A stretch of 35,733 nt of DNA from contig JAMWCI010000007.1 in assembly GCA_023818655.1 (NCBI GenBank), positions 1 to 35,733 of the forward strand. Direction: 5' to 3'. The position numbers and the translations under genes were made by a program. The stretch comes from Candidatus Omnitrophota bacterium. GTDB lineage: Bacteria; Omnitrophota; Gorgyraeia; Gygaellales; Profunditerraquicolaceae. Shown piece by piece: positions 17,332 to 25,466 of this stretch; positions within the stretch are counted from its first letter, which is position 1; each line of letters begins with the position of its first letter. Under the pieces are notes generated by a model, which saw only the letters and a program-made list of their open reading frames with translations, did no database searches and was not told the origin of the DNA.

Positions 17332-19259
17332 TTCTTTTTAAAATCCTTTATGTCTTTAACTTCCACTCTTTCGTTTCCCAGGACATCAAGGTAGATAATC
17401 ATAATCTTAGGTCCTGCATTATCTTTGGGAAAGATTACTTTAAAATCGTTTTTGACAATCTCATCATTAAAGAAGGAATAATCCATATCAAAGACCTTGC
17501 CGTCATAATCCTTATCAATCATCACCATGCTTAATGCTTCTTTCATCGGGTCTTCAAATTCCACCGGCTTTTTACTAATTTGCACCGGCTCAAACTTTTT
17601 TATCTCTATTACTAAAACATCGCCAGATTTACCAAACTCTAATTGTCCTTTTTGTTTATCCTGATAATATTCGCACTCTACCTTAGGCGGATAGATAAAA
17701 TCAAAACCCACACTTTCTATGGTCTGGTTGATATTTGCCTTTGATAATGGCTGAAGACTGCGGGTATATCCTTTATCTTGAATCTTCTGAATAATAGAAT
17801 ATGGCACGCGCAGGATATAATAACGGACCTTTCCTTTTGTAACATAATCTTCGTTGAATCTTACTACGCTCATCGGCGCGATAATATACATCTCATCCTT
17901 TAATCCCTCTCCAATAGTTTTATGCAAATCCTCAATAAAATCATAAGTCAAATAGTCCTTTTGAGAAAATACCATTATCGGACGGTTATTTAAAATACCG
18001 TCCATCTTAACGCCTTTAATTTTATTATCTTGCGGCTCTGCGCCAAAGAGTTCTAAAACAAATTTTCGGTAATCCGTCTCCTCCATCTTTTCAATAAATC
18101 CAGAGTCCAAATAAAGCCCGGCATTATACAGGACAAATGGCTTTTGCTTTAATGGCTTTCCTTTATTGCCAATCTCTGCCTTCAAATTCAGCATCCGTTT
18201 TTGAATGGTATAGATTGCTAACTTTGAGGAATCAATCATTATCCATTTTCTGCCTAATTTCTCCGCCACTGCGCCAGTAGTGCCAGAACCGGCAAAACAA
18301 TCTAAAACAATGTCGCCTTCGTTGGAGGAGGCTTTGATAAAATATTCGAGCAACGCTTCTGGTTTCTGTGTTGGAAAATCTATCCTTTCGCCACTTGTGG
18401 CTGCCATAACCGCTACATCAATAACGTCATTGGCCTTTTTCCCTTCAGGATTAAAATATGTTTTTCCATAATAAACTGTGCCATCGGTTCTTACTCTTTT
18501 AACTAATGCGTAACGCTTGCCATCTTTATCAATCTTGTTATACCTCTTCATATCAGCATCGCGATAAGGACTGCGCGGTTGATTCCAAATGTAATTCCCA
18601 CTATTTGAGTAAAAGAAAATTAACTCATGAGCCTGTTGATATTCCCTTTTGGCCTCAGTACCTCTAAAACCTTTATTCCAAATAACATCGTTGACAAAAT
18701 TATTCTCCCCAAATATCTCATCCAGTAAAACCTTTACATAATGACCTTTTCTCCAATCCAAATGCACATAAATACTACCGTCTTCAGTCAATAACTCTTT
18801 TAAGAAAATGAGCCGCTTTCTTAAAAATTCTAAAAATTCAGCACCGGCGATTTTATCTTGATACGCTTTTTCGCCTTTTGAACCCCTAAACTCCTGCTCT
18901 GTGGCAAAGGGTGGATCAATATAGATAAGTTTTACGCCGATTTTTCCATCGGGATTTCTTAAAATCCCTTTTTCTTTTAATTTCAATAAGTGTTTTAACG
19001 CCTGCAAATTCTCGCCAAAAATGAGCATATTGTGCCACTGGTTTTCTTTTACCTCGCCAAACTTTTTAATCGGCTGAAATGGCACGCTTAAGGTATCCGC
19101 TAAGATATCTTCTTTTCTTTCCTTACCATCATAAACCAGTTCATACTCTCTTTCGGTCTCAAAAGGAATGAGAAAGCGGTATTCATCGGGAATGGGCTTA
19201 TCTTCCCTGATTTTTTTAATAATTTCTTCTTTTTGTTGGGAGTTAAGTTTTTTCATCAT
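17328..19259 (-). CDS. mod: Type III DNA methyltransferase Mod subunit (N6-adenine)
   Basis: The modification and site-recognition subunit, 643 aa. Motif IV DPPF (115-118) precedes motif I FAGSGTTG (322-329), the beta-class order typical of type III Mod. The segment between them (about 190-290) should hold the target recognition domain; the recognised sequence cannot be predicted. The start ATG at 19259 has AGAGGA seven bases upstream (a second ATG follows directly). It lies 72 bases after the nucleotidyltransferase-like gene and may share its palindrome-controlled promoter. No simple repeat tract that would make it phase-variable was seen. Confidence 0.94.
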   Translation of the reverse strand: MMKKLNSQQKEEIIKKIREDKPIPDEYRFLIPFETEREYELVYDGKERKEDILADTLSVPFQPIKKFGEVKENQWHNMLIFGENLQALKHLLKLKEKGILRNPDGKIGVKLIYIDPPFATEQEFRGSKGEKAYQDKIAGAEFLEFLRKRLIFLKELLTEDGSIYVHLDWRKGHYVKVLLDEIFGENNFVNDVIWNKGFRGTEAKREYQQAHELIFFYSNSGNYIWNQPRSPYRDADMKRYNKIDKDGKRYALVKRVRTDGTVYYGKTYFNPEGKKANDVIDVAVMAATSGERIDFPTQKPEALLEYFIKASSNEGDIVLDCFAGSGTTGAVAEKLGRKWIMIDSSKLAIYTIQKRMLNLKAEIGNKGKPLKQKPFVLYNAGLYLDSGFIEKMEETDYRKFVLELFGAEPQDNKIKGVKMDGILNNRPIMVFSQKDYLTYDFIEDLHKTIGEGLKDEMYIIAPMSVVRFNEDYVTKGKVRYYILRVPYSIIQKIQDKGYTRSLQPLSKANINQTIESVGFDFIYPPKVECEYYQDKQKGQLEFGKSGDVLVIEIKKFEPVQISKKPVEFEDPMKEALSMVMIDKDYDGKVFDMDYSFFNDEIVKNDFKVIFPKDNAGPKIMIIYLDVLGNERVEVKDIKDFKKK

Positions 19260-19331
19260 AATTTATCCTCTCTTTTGTCTTAATAATTTTTCTGTTGCCT
19301 CAAAACCTCGTTTAACTTATCCAGGGTCTTC

Positions 19332-19802
19332 TTATAGTGTAAGTCCAAGTTCTTCTATCTCATCGTTAAACAATGGTAATTCAGACTTTGACTTCTCAAG
19401 CATTCGCAAAATAGCTCCCCGCCACCTTTTGGGCAAAGAATCAAACAGCCGTTTAATCTCCTGCCTATTGACAATCACAGAGGCGCATATTCCTTGCTGC
19501 AGGTCTTTCATGCTTTTATCTGTCTTTATTCTACGGGATGCAATGATAAGTTTATGAAGGCAAAAATTAGCGGGATTTGGGACACGGATTTTTATGCCAC
19601 CTTCGACAATAGTTATCGGATTATCCAATAACAAACGTACAAACCTTAAAGGGTTTGGGATAAGAAAATCTACATCCTGAGTTCTAAGGGGAAAACTTTT
19701 AGCGCCCAAGTGTTTTTGATATAATTGGAAACACCGATTGCCTATAAGCTCTACTCCCTCATCAAAAAGATTATTGTCGGCAAAAACTTTAAGAATTTGC
19801 AA
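19332..19802 (-). CDS. Nucleotidyltransferase-fold protein, shortened (GSU2403-like)
   Basis: 156 aa, resembling proteins of the GSU2403-type nucleotidyltransferase fold (family match from memory). Seen: LFDEGVELIGNRCFQLYQ, then RTQDVDFLIPNP with the expected Asp pair, then IRVPNPANFCLHKLIIASRR. In relatives I expect some 50 residues between the TQDVD motif and the LLDNPI...RVPNP block; here they nearly abut, which suggests an internal deletion. The start is TTG, seven bases after the previous stop, and a shift of one base at the end would add about 20 codons. It pairs with the small gene upstream and may be the toxin-like half of a two-gene unit (inference), or a decaying gene. Confidence 0.55.
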   Translation of the reverse strand: MQILKVFADNNLFDEGVELIGNRCFQLYQKHLGAKSFPLRTQDVDFLIPNPLRFVRLLLDNPITIVEGGIKIRVPNPANFCLHKLIIASRRIKTDKSMKDLQQGICASVIVNRQEIKRLFDSLPKRWRGAILRMLEKSKSELPLFNDEIEELGLTL

Positions 19803-19809
19803 GATAAGA

Positions 19810-20115
19810 TTAATCGCGTTTTCTGCCTTCGGTTCTATTCAGCATCCGCAAGGCTTCGTTGACTTTTTTAAGTTCAGCTTTTAAGACTTTACGCTCAGAT
19901 AGTTGCTTTATAAGATTCTCTGGTTTATCCTTGCCTAAATATTTGTGCGTTATTTTCTTGCCTACTCTTAATTGGAGATAATAATATCCTCTACCGGATA
20001 TCTTGCGTTCCTTAATGCTTCCTTTAGGAAGTCCTGATAGTTTCTTTTCGATCTTTTGCTTTGCGTCAAGATAATACTCTTTACTCTCTGACAATATTCC
20101 CTTTAATATATTCAT
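19810..20115 (-). CDS. Small basic DUF6788-like protein
   Basis: 101 aa (start ATG 20115; GTG 20118 directly before it is possible), behind a clear AAGGAG. The protein is Lys-rich with a core GSIKERKISGRGYYYLQLRVGKKITHKYLG, then a helical tail KPENLIKQLSERKVLKAELKK. This beta-rich GRxYYYLQ pattern occurs in small uncharacterised proteins next to nucleotidyltransferase-like genes, and similar stretches form the N-terminus of some nucleotidyltransferase-fold proteins (both from memory). The gene is directly under the palindromic promoter at 20128-20169. Function unknown; an antitoxin or DNA-binding autoregulator is possible but unproven. Confidence 0.6.
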   Translation of the reverse strand: MNILKGILSESKEYYLDAKQKIEKKLSGLPKGSIKERKISGRGYYYLQLRVGKKITHKYLGKDKPENLIKQLSERKVLKAELKKVNEALRMLNRTEGRKRD

Positions 20116-20127
20116 CACTCAATCTCC

Positions 20128-20169
20128 TTTACACTACATTATACTATAAAATTTAAAATGTAGTGTAAA
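20128..20169. promoter_or_regulatory. 13-bp perfect inverted repeat around the island promoter (probable operator)
   Basis: Arms TTTACACTACATT (20128-20140) and its exact reverse complement (20157-20169) are separated by 16 A+T-rich bases. On the minus strand TATAAT (20138-20143) sits inside the repeat and overlaps one arm. Transcription would start in that arm, just before the ribosome-binding site of the small gene; the other arm lies over the -35 region, which has no good consensus. This looks like an autoregulatory operator rather than a terminator: the arms are A+T-rich and there is no T-tract. Confidence 0.7.
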
Positions 20170-20326
20170 TATTTTATTTGTAAAGTTGCTAGCTTACGCC
20201 CCTTCATTCCAGCTCATTTATCCTCTTTAGCAGTCCACGCGCCATCTTTAATCCACTGTAACGTTCGGTCAGCCGTAATTACATCACCGCATATCTGTTG
20301 AAAAGATATTTTTGAAGAGGCGCTTG

Positions 20327-20653
20327 TTAGGAAAGAAAAATTTCTCTGTATTCAGGCGGGATTTGTATTTTGTTGGATTCGCCGAAATCCAAGCCATACT
20401 GCCAGAGGATGTCATCTATTTTTCTGCTCCAGATTACGGTTGCCTCTTTCCTTAAGTCTTCTTTGGATATAAGAGGCGCATCCATAATTATTGTAATATT
20501 TTGGTTGAGCTCCAGGGTTGTCTCTGAAAGAACAGCTGCGCCCCGCGCACCCAAATCTCTTAAGATAGACGGATATCTTGTGCCTAGAGAGGAAACCAGA
20601 AGACAGGGACGGTTTAGCTTAAAACGGCTATACGACCTTCTGTAGGTTTGCAT
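20327..20653 (-). CDS. PilZ-domain protein (putative c-di-GMP binding)
   Basis: A single-domain protein of 108 aa. It has the PilZ-type Arg-rich start (RRSYSRFKLNRPC), the second motif as DLGARG (normally D/N-x-S-x-x-G, here Gly at the Ser position), and the family ending WQYGLDFGE. It probably senses cyclic di-GMP, but the Ser to Gly change could weaken binding. ATG 20653 is preferred over the adjacent TTG 20656. It starts just after apgM, with the AGAGGA site lying inside the apgM end, so the two are co-transcribed. Confidence 0.8.
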   Translation of the reverse strand: MQTYRRSYSRFKLNRPCLLVSSLGTRYPSILRDLGARGAAVLSETTLELNQNITIIMDAPLISKEDLRKEATVIWSRKIDDILWQYGLDFGESNKIQIPPEYREIFLS

Positions 20654-20657
20654 CAAA

Positions 20658-21941
20658 CTATTCCTCTGCGGATTTTACTAAAAGCGGCATTATCTCTTGG
20701 CCGCGGATTGCTCCTATTGAACCAAGTCTGGCTGCCTTTTCAGAAAAGCTTAAAGACCCGTCCGGAGGCACATTCCCTCCGGAGATTAAAAGGGGAACCG
20801 GATCTGCAGAGTGCGCTTTAAGACTACAGACAGTAGAATGGTCTGCGGTTACTGCTATAACGGTATCATTAATATCTAAGTTGGGAAGCAAACTGGCGAA
20901 GAAGTATTTGTCTATAGCTGTGATGATTTCTTTTTTAAGCAAGAAGTCTCCGTCGTGCGCCGGTTCATCCGGGCCTTTAATATGCACGTAGATGCCGTCG
21001 TATTTTTTCAAAGACTCCAACGCTACCTTTGCCCATATGGGATAATCCACGTCAAGGTGTCCGGTAGAATTAGGGACTTCAATTATCTCCATGCCGGTTA
21101 GAAGCGCTATGCCTTTTTCCACCGGCATCTGCACAAAAGAACCGAATTTCAGGTTAAAGATAATGGAGATAGGAGGAAACTTGGGCAGACTATCTCCGGC
21201 GTCCCTGGCTAGAATTATATTGCCGGCAAGCTTTCCTTCTGAGATGCGTTTTTTGTTCACCCAAGATTCCTTGAGCACCTGATGAGACTTCTGGGTAAAC
21301 TCATTAAGGAGACTGGCGGCTTCTTTTGCCTCTTTTGATTTTTCGTATCCAGGCATAACCTCGCAAGTAGCCACCCTGTTCTCAAATTTCTCCTTGGCTA
21401 CTCCAAAAACACCCTCACGGTCATAAGCCGGGTCGGTATTGGTAATCCATCCTGAGAGTCTGGAATGCATCCCGCGGATTACCAGCACTCCGCGGTGACC
21501 TATGGTATTCTTGAATTCAAAGGTGGCGTTTGATAAAGAGACTTTGTTATTAATCTCCTTGCTTAAAGCTGCGGCCTCCTCGGTAGTCAGGTTTCTGCCT
21601 ACGCGCCTATCTTTAATAGTTGCGCCATCATCTGCAACAGTAGCAAAATTAACCCTAAATGCGACATCTCCGTCATTGACCGCCAACCCCTCAGCAAAAG
21701 ACTCCAAAGGACCTCTGCCAGTATAATATTTGTGCGCATCATAGCCTAAAAGACTTATCACCGCTATATCGGACTCAGGGGCAATTCCCTTGGCCACCGG
21801 ATAGACCAGGCCTGTTTTTCCTTTTTGGGCTAAACGGTCTAGGTTAGGCGTAACTGCCGCCTCCAGCGGAGTTTTATCGCCCAACTCTTTCAAGGGCAAA
21901 TCACCCAGACCATCCAAGACTACATACAGTATCTTCTTCAT
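20658..21941 (-). CDS. apgM: Cofactor-independent phosphoglycerate mutase, archaeal type
   Basis: Interconverts 3- and 2-phosphoglycerate in glycolysis and gluconeogenesis. 427 aa, alkaline-phosphatase superfamily. Metal and phosphate ligands visible are D10 in VVLDGLGD, the nucleophile Ser in PESDIAV (S57), KGPDEPAHDGD and TADHSTV. Length and motifs match the ApgM (aPGAM) form also found in bacteria such as Thermotoga-like and deep-branching groups. It is downstream of nrdJ by 33 bases. Confidence 0.94.
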   Translation of the reverse strand: MKKILYVVLDGLGDLPLKELGDKTPLEAAVTPNLDRLAQKGKTGLVYPVAKGIAPESDIAVISLLGYDAHKYYTGRGPLESFAEGLAVNDGDVAFRVNFATVADDGATIKDRRVGRNLTTEEAAALSKEINNKVSLSNATFEFKNTIGHRGVLVIRGMHSRLSGWITNTDPAYDREGVFGVAKEKFENRVATCEVMPGYEKSKEAKEAASLLNEFTQKSHQVLKESWVNKKRISEGKLAGNIILARDAGDSLPKFPPISIIFNLKFGSFVQMPVEKGIALLTGMEIIEVPNSTGHLDVDYPIWAKVALESLKKYDGIYVHIKGPDEPAHDGDFLLKKEIITAIDKYFFASLLPNLDINDTVIAVTADHSTVCSLKAHSADPVPLLISGGNVPPDGSLSFSEKAARLGSIGAIRGQEIMPLLVKSAEE

Positions 21942-21974
21942 TCACTCGCTCTGTTTAAGGCAAGGATATTAACC

Positions 21975-24269
21975 TTAACATTTAGAAAAACCGCAACCAT
22001 GGCACTTTACGCAACCTTCTTCATGGCGCAAAGCTCCGCCACAATCCGGACACACGCCTACAATATTGCCTTGGTCCTCAATGCTAATCGTAACCTGCTC
22101 GTCTTCATACGAATGCTTCATCGCCACAGGTTCCGTTACAACAGGCTCCTGCATCGCCTTGGGATTGACCAGTCTTCTTTCAATGACCCGGGCAATAGCA
22201 TCAGCGCAGGAGAAGATACGTTGGCCTTTTTCCCAAGATGGCGACGGACAGCGGATATTGCGCAACTGCTCTATAATTGATTTTACTTCAATCCCGGAAC
22301 GAAACCCCAAAGAAACCAGACGTCCGATTGCCTCTAATTGGCTGGCGGCGCATCCGCCTGCCTTGCCCATCTGGGTGAAAAGCTCAAAGGGCAAACCGTT
22401 CTCATCCACATTTATGGTGACATAAAGATTGCCGCAACCGGTGGAAACCTTAGTAGTGGTGCCGATAATAACCTCCGGTCTTGGTCGAGGCGCAATTTCT
22501 CTTTTGGTATCAGCGGCCTTTTGGGGTTGTTTTTCCTCTTCAGGGGTGCCGACATTTAACACCTGCTCCTCGCGGCTTCTGTCGCGATAAATGGTAATCC
22601 CTTTGCAACCCAGATTAAATGCCAATAAATAGGCGTTCCTTACATCTTCAAGGGTAGCTTCATACGGAAAGTTTATGGTCTTAGAGGTGGCGTTATGCAC
22701 ATACTTCTGGAAGGCTGCCTGCATACGCACATGCCACTCCGGAGAGATATCGTGCGCGGTTACAAACACCCTCTTTACATCTTCCGGAATACCGTCTACA
22801 TCCCGGATAGAACAGTTCTCAGCAATCTTCTGCATCAATTCCCGGTTATAGAAACCTCTTTTCCGCGCAACATCCTCAAACAACGGTTCAATCTCCACAA
22901 GTTTGTCATTATCCATTACCTTGCGGTAGTAACAGATGGCAAAGAGCGGCTCAATTCCCGATGAACATGGCCCGGCAATAATACTGATTGTGCCTGTAGG
23001 AGCAATGGTAGTCAGGGTGGCATTGCGCATCTTCAGCGCGCCATCTTTTTTATCATAGACGCTGCCCTTAAAGGCAGGAAACACGCCTTTGCCCTTGCCT
23101 AACTCCACCGACTTCTTTGTGGCTTCATTAAGGATAAATGACATTACCTTTTCCGCCAAAGCCACTGCCTCTTCGCTGTTGTAAGGGATATTTAAACGGA
23201 TAAGCAGACTTGCCCAGCCCATCACACCCAAGCCAATCTTGCGCGTCAGCTTGGTAGCCTTTTCTATCTGCGGAAGAGGAAATCTGTTCACGTCAATAAG
23301 ATTATCCAGAAAATGCACGGCCAGACGCGTCACTTCCCTGAGTTTAACCCAGTCTATTTCAATGTGCCCGGCGACGTTTTTATACATATGGTCTAAGTTT
23401 ATTGACCCCAGGTCGCAACTTTCATAAGGCAAAAGCGGCTGCTCTCCGCAGGGATTGGTAGACTCGATGTTGCCTAACTTAGGGGTGGGGTTGTGTTGGT
23501 TAATCCGGTCAATAAAGATAACGCCCGGCTCGCCGTTCTTATGCGCCTGTTTTACGATTAACTCAAAGACGTCCTTGGTATTCAGGCGTTTTACCGGTTT
23601 ATGGGTATGCGGGTCAATAAGGTCATAATCTTCTGCATTGCTTAATTTTTTCATAAAGTCGTCTGTAATGGCTACCGAAATATTAAAATTGGTAATCTGT
23701 TTATTCTGGTCTTTGCAGGTGATAAACTCCAGAATATCCGGATGGTCCACCCGTAAAATACCCATATTGGCGCCTCTGCGCGTCCCGCCCTGCTTTACCG
23801 CCTCGGTTGCGGCATCATAGACACGCATAAAAGAAATCGGACCTGAGGCAATACCTCCGGTTGAACGTACCACTGCGTTCTTTGGGCGGAGCCTTGAGAA
23901 AGAAAAACCTGTTCCGCCGCCGGATTTGTGGATTAGGCTGGTAACCTTTAACGTCTCAAAAATAGACTCCATGGAATCATCAATGGGCAGGGTAAAACAG
24001 GCAGATAATTGTCCCAGTTCCTTGCCTGCGTTCATCAAACACGGCGAATTGGGAAGAAAATCAAGGCTGCTCATAATCCGATAGAATGATTCTTTTAATT
24101 CAGCAATCTCCTTATCGCTTTTGCCGTATAATTTATCCGCCGCTGCGATAGCAGTGGCTACGCGCATAAACATCTGTTCCGGAGTCTCTATAATCTTGCC
24201 GTTTTCATCCTTGGTAAGATATCTCCTTTCCAGAACCTTGAGCGCGTTTTCAGAAAGTTTCAATGTCAT
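21975..24269 (-). CDS. nrdJ: B12-dependent (class II) ribonucleotide reductase
   Basis: Reduces ribonucleotides to deoxyribonucleotides with adenosylcobalamin, so no oxygen is needed. ATG 24269 is preferred over an upstream in-frame start at 24311 because AGAGGTG precedes it and homologues begin near here; this gives 764 aa. From that start: redox Cys C91 (SACFTLP) and C285 (YESCDLGSINL), and the thiyl-radical Cys and Glu in NPCGEQ (C274, E276). A TSCPD-type region follows (GCGNLYVTINVD...GGCAAS), and the protein ends in a zinc ribbon (CPDCGG...CHGCGFSKC). It is probably controlled by NrdR through the two boxes upstream. Confidence 0.97.
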   Translation of the reverse strand: MTLKLSENALKVLERRYLTKDENGKIIETPEQMFMRVATAIAAADKLYGKSDKEIAELKESFYRIMSSLDFLPNSPCLMNAGKELGQLSACFTLPIDDSMESIFETLKVTSLIHKSGGGTGFSFSRLRPKNAVVRSTGGIASGPISFMRVYDAATEAVKQGGTRRGANMGILRVDHPDILEFITCKDQNKQITNFNISVAITDDFMKKLSNAEDYDLIDPHTHKPVKRLNTKDVFELIVKQAHKNGEPGVIFIDRINQHNPTPKLGNIESTNPCGEQPLLPYESCDLGSINLDHMYKNVAGHIEIDWVKLREVTRLAVHFLDNLIDVNRFPLPQIEKATKLTRKIGLGVMGWASLLIRLNIPYNSEEAVALAEKVMSFILNEATKKSVELGKGKGVFPAFKGSVYDKKDGALKMRNATLTTIAPTGTISIIAGPCSSGIEPLFAICYYRKVMDNDKLVEIEPLFEDVARKRGFYNRELMQKIAENCSIRDVDGIPEDVKRVFVTAHDISPEWHVRMQAAFQKYVHNATSKTINFPYEATLEDVRNAYLLAFNLGCKGITIYRDRSREEQVLNVGTPEEEKQPQKAADTKREIAPRPRPEVIIGTTTKVSTGCGNLYVTINVDENGLPFELFTQMGKAGGCAASQLEAIGRLVSLGFRSGIEVKSIIEQLRNIRCPSPSWEKGQRIFSCADAIARVIERRLVNPKAMQEPVVTEPVAMKHSYEDEQVTISIEDQGNIVGVCPDCGGALRHEEGCVKCHGCGFSKC

Positions 24270-24317
24270 CTTACACCTCTGTTTTAAATGGATTGTGAAT
24301 TTGACTGGCAATTATCC

Positions 24318-24345
24318 AGTATAACACGCCTTTCTTCCCTGTCAA
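24318..24345 (-). promoter_or_regulatory. nrdJ promoter
   Basis: Reading leftward: -35 TTGACA (24340-24345, perfect), a 16-base spacer, and -10 TATACT (24318-24323). It lies about 50 bases before the nrdJ ATG and directly downstream of the NrdR-like boxes. A second TTGACA at 24372-24377 lies between the two boxes and may form another, weaker promoter overlapping the nearer box. Confidence 0.75.
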
Positions 24346-24352
24346 TAGAAAA

Positions 24353-24399
24353 ATACAACATATTGTATTCTTGTCAAAAGAATATCCAATAAATTGTGT
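24353..24399 (-). promoter_or_regulatory. Tandem NrdR boxes
   Basis: Two 16-base sites resemble the NrdR consensus acaCwAtATaTwGtgt. On the minus strand the proximal one is ATACAATATGTTGTAT (24353-24368), which contains the palindrome ATACAA/TTGTAT. The distal one is ACACAATTTATTGGAT (24384-24399). Their start-to-start distance is 31 bases, the three-turn spacing known for NrdR pairs. NrdR is the ATP/dATP-sensing repressor of reductase genes; its gene is not in this window. Confidence 0.8.
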
Positions 24400-24408
24400 A
24401 AACCAGTG

Positions 24409-25440
24409 TTACCGCGTCGACCCCAATGGCCGGCAGGATTCGCGGATTACTAATTCAGTAGGCAGTATTATTTTCTTTACCTGTGTCTCTTTCTTTTCGG
24501 TCATTAACCGATGCAATTCCTTAACACTGTCCTCTGCCATCTTTATCAGAGGTTGCCTTACTGTAGATAGGGCCACCGGCCCGTAGAGGCCGGAGGGATT
24601 ATCGTCAAATCCCACGATGGAAATATCCCGAGGCACATCTTTACCCATCTCTTTGGCAACGGCCATCACTTCCAAGGCCATAGAGTCAGAAGCCACAAAT
24701 ACCGCGGTTGGCGGATCAGACATGCGGAGGAGGCGGTCTGCGGCCAGACGCGCCTGACCACGGGAATAATTCGTATTAAAAATATATCTGGGGTCAATTT
24801 TTATGTTATTCTTCCTTAAGGCGCGCTTGTAACCTTCAAGGCGAAAACTGGCTGCCTGAGTAACTAAGTCGCCCGTAATATGGGCAATTTTTTTATGCCC
24901 CAAGGTAATAAGATAGTTTACTGCTTCTTGTGCTCCTCCGGCATTATCTATAGCGATACAGTTTACGTTAAGGTCATCTATGTAATGATTAATTACCACG
25001 CAAGGAATATTCTTGGAAATGATATCTTCCACCTGATGGCGGTTGCCAATAATATCGGCGAAGATTACACCATCTACTCCACGTAGATTAAGTGAAGAAC
25101 GGACGTCGGTAAGAGAGAGGAGCAAGTCAAGTTTGAAAGCAGCGCAGAGGGTGCCTACGCCGCGGATAAGCTCCAACGCATAAAAAGAATAGAATACGCC
25201 TTCATAGCGCGGGATTACCAAGGCAATTACATTGCTTCTTCCCGTGGCTAACCTCTGCGCAAAGACAGATGGTTCAAACTTCAGTTGCTTTATGGCATCC
25301 AAGACCTTAGCCTTGTTTTTTCCCCGGACGCTGCCTATTTTATTAATTACGCGAGAAACAGTAGCGGTTGATACGCCTGCGAGCTTAGCTACATCCTCTA
25401 TGGAAACACGTTGGGAGGGATTTTTTTTGATACGGGTCAT
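24409..25440 (-). CDS. LacI-family transcriptional repressor
   Basis: A sugar-responsive DNA-binding protein of 343 aa. The N-terminal helix-turn-helix is VSIEDVAKLAGVSTATVSRVIN (two halves near residues 12-33) and is followed by the hinge helix. The periplasmic-binding-protein-like core has the usual GYKRAL and ISIVGFDDNPSG segments. The effector and operator are unknown; the nearby sugar locus makes a carbohydrate signal likely. It follows the coiled-coil gene by 26 bases. Confidence 0.93.
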   Translation of the reverse strand: MTRIKKNPSQRVSIEDVAKLAGVSTATVSRVINKIGSVRGKNKAKVLDAIKQLKFEPSVFAQRLATGRSNVIALVIPRYEGVFYSFYALELIRGVGTLCAAFKLDLLLSLTDVRSSLNLRGVDGVIFADIIGNRHQVEDIISKNIPCVVINHYIDDLNVNCIAIDNAGGAQEAVNYLITLGHKKIAHITGDLVTQAASFRLEGYKRALRKNNIKIDPRYIFNTNYSRGQARLAADRLLRMSDPPTAVFVASDSMALEVMAVAKEMGKDVPRDISIVGFDDNPSGLYGPVALSTVRQPLIKMAEDSVKELHRLMTEKKETQVKKIILPTELVIRESCRPLGSTR

Positions 25441-25466
25441 GGATAAAAAAGAAGACGCTGAAAAAT

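Noticed and set aside
20214-20350. Open minus-strand frame of about 45 codons after the PilZ gene, ending DRTLQWIKDGAWTAKEDK
   Set aside because: It reads like protein but has no start codon or ribosome-binding site. It may be a remnant of an older gene, and chance is not excluded at this length.
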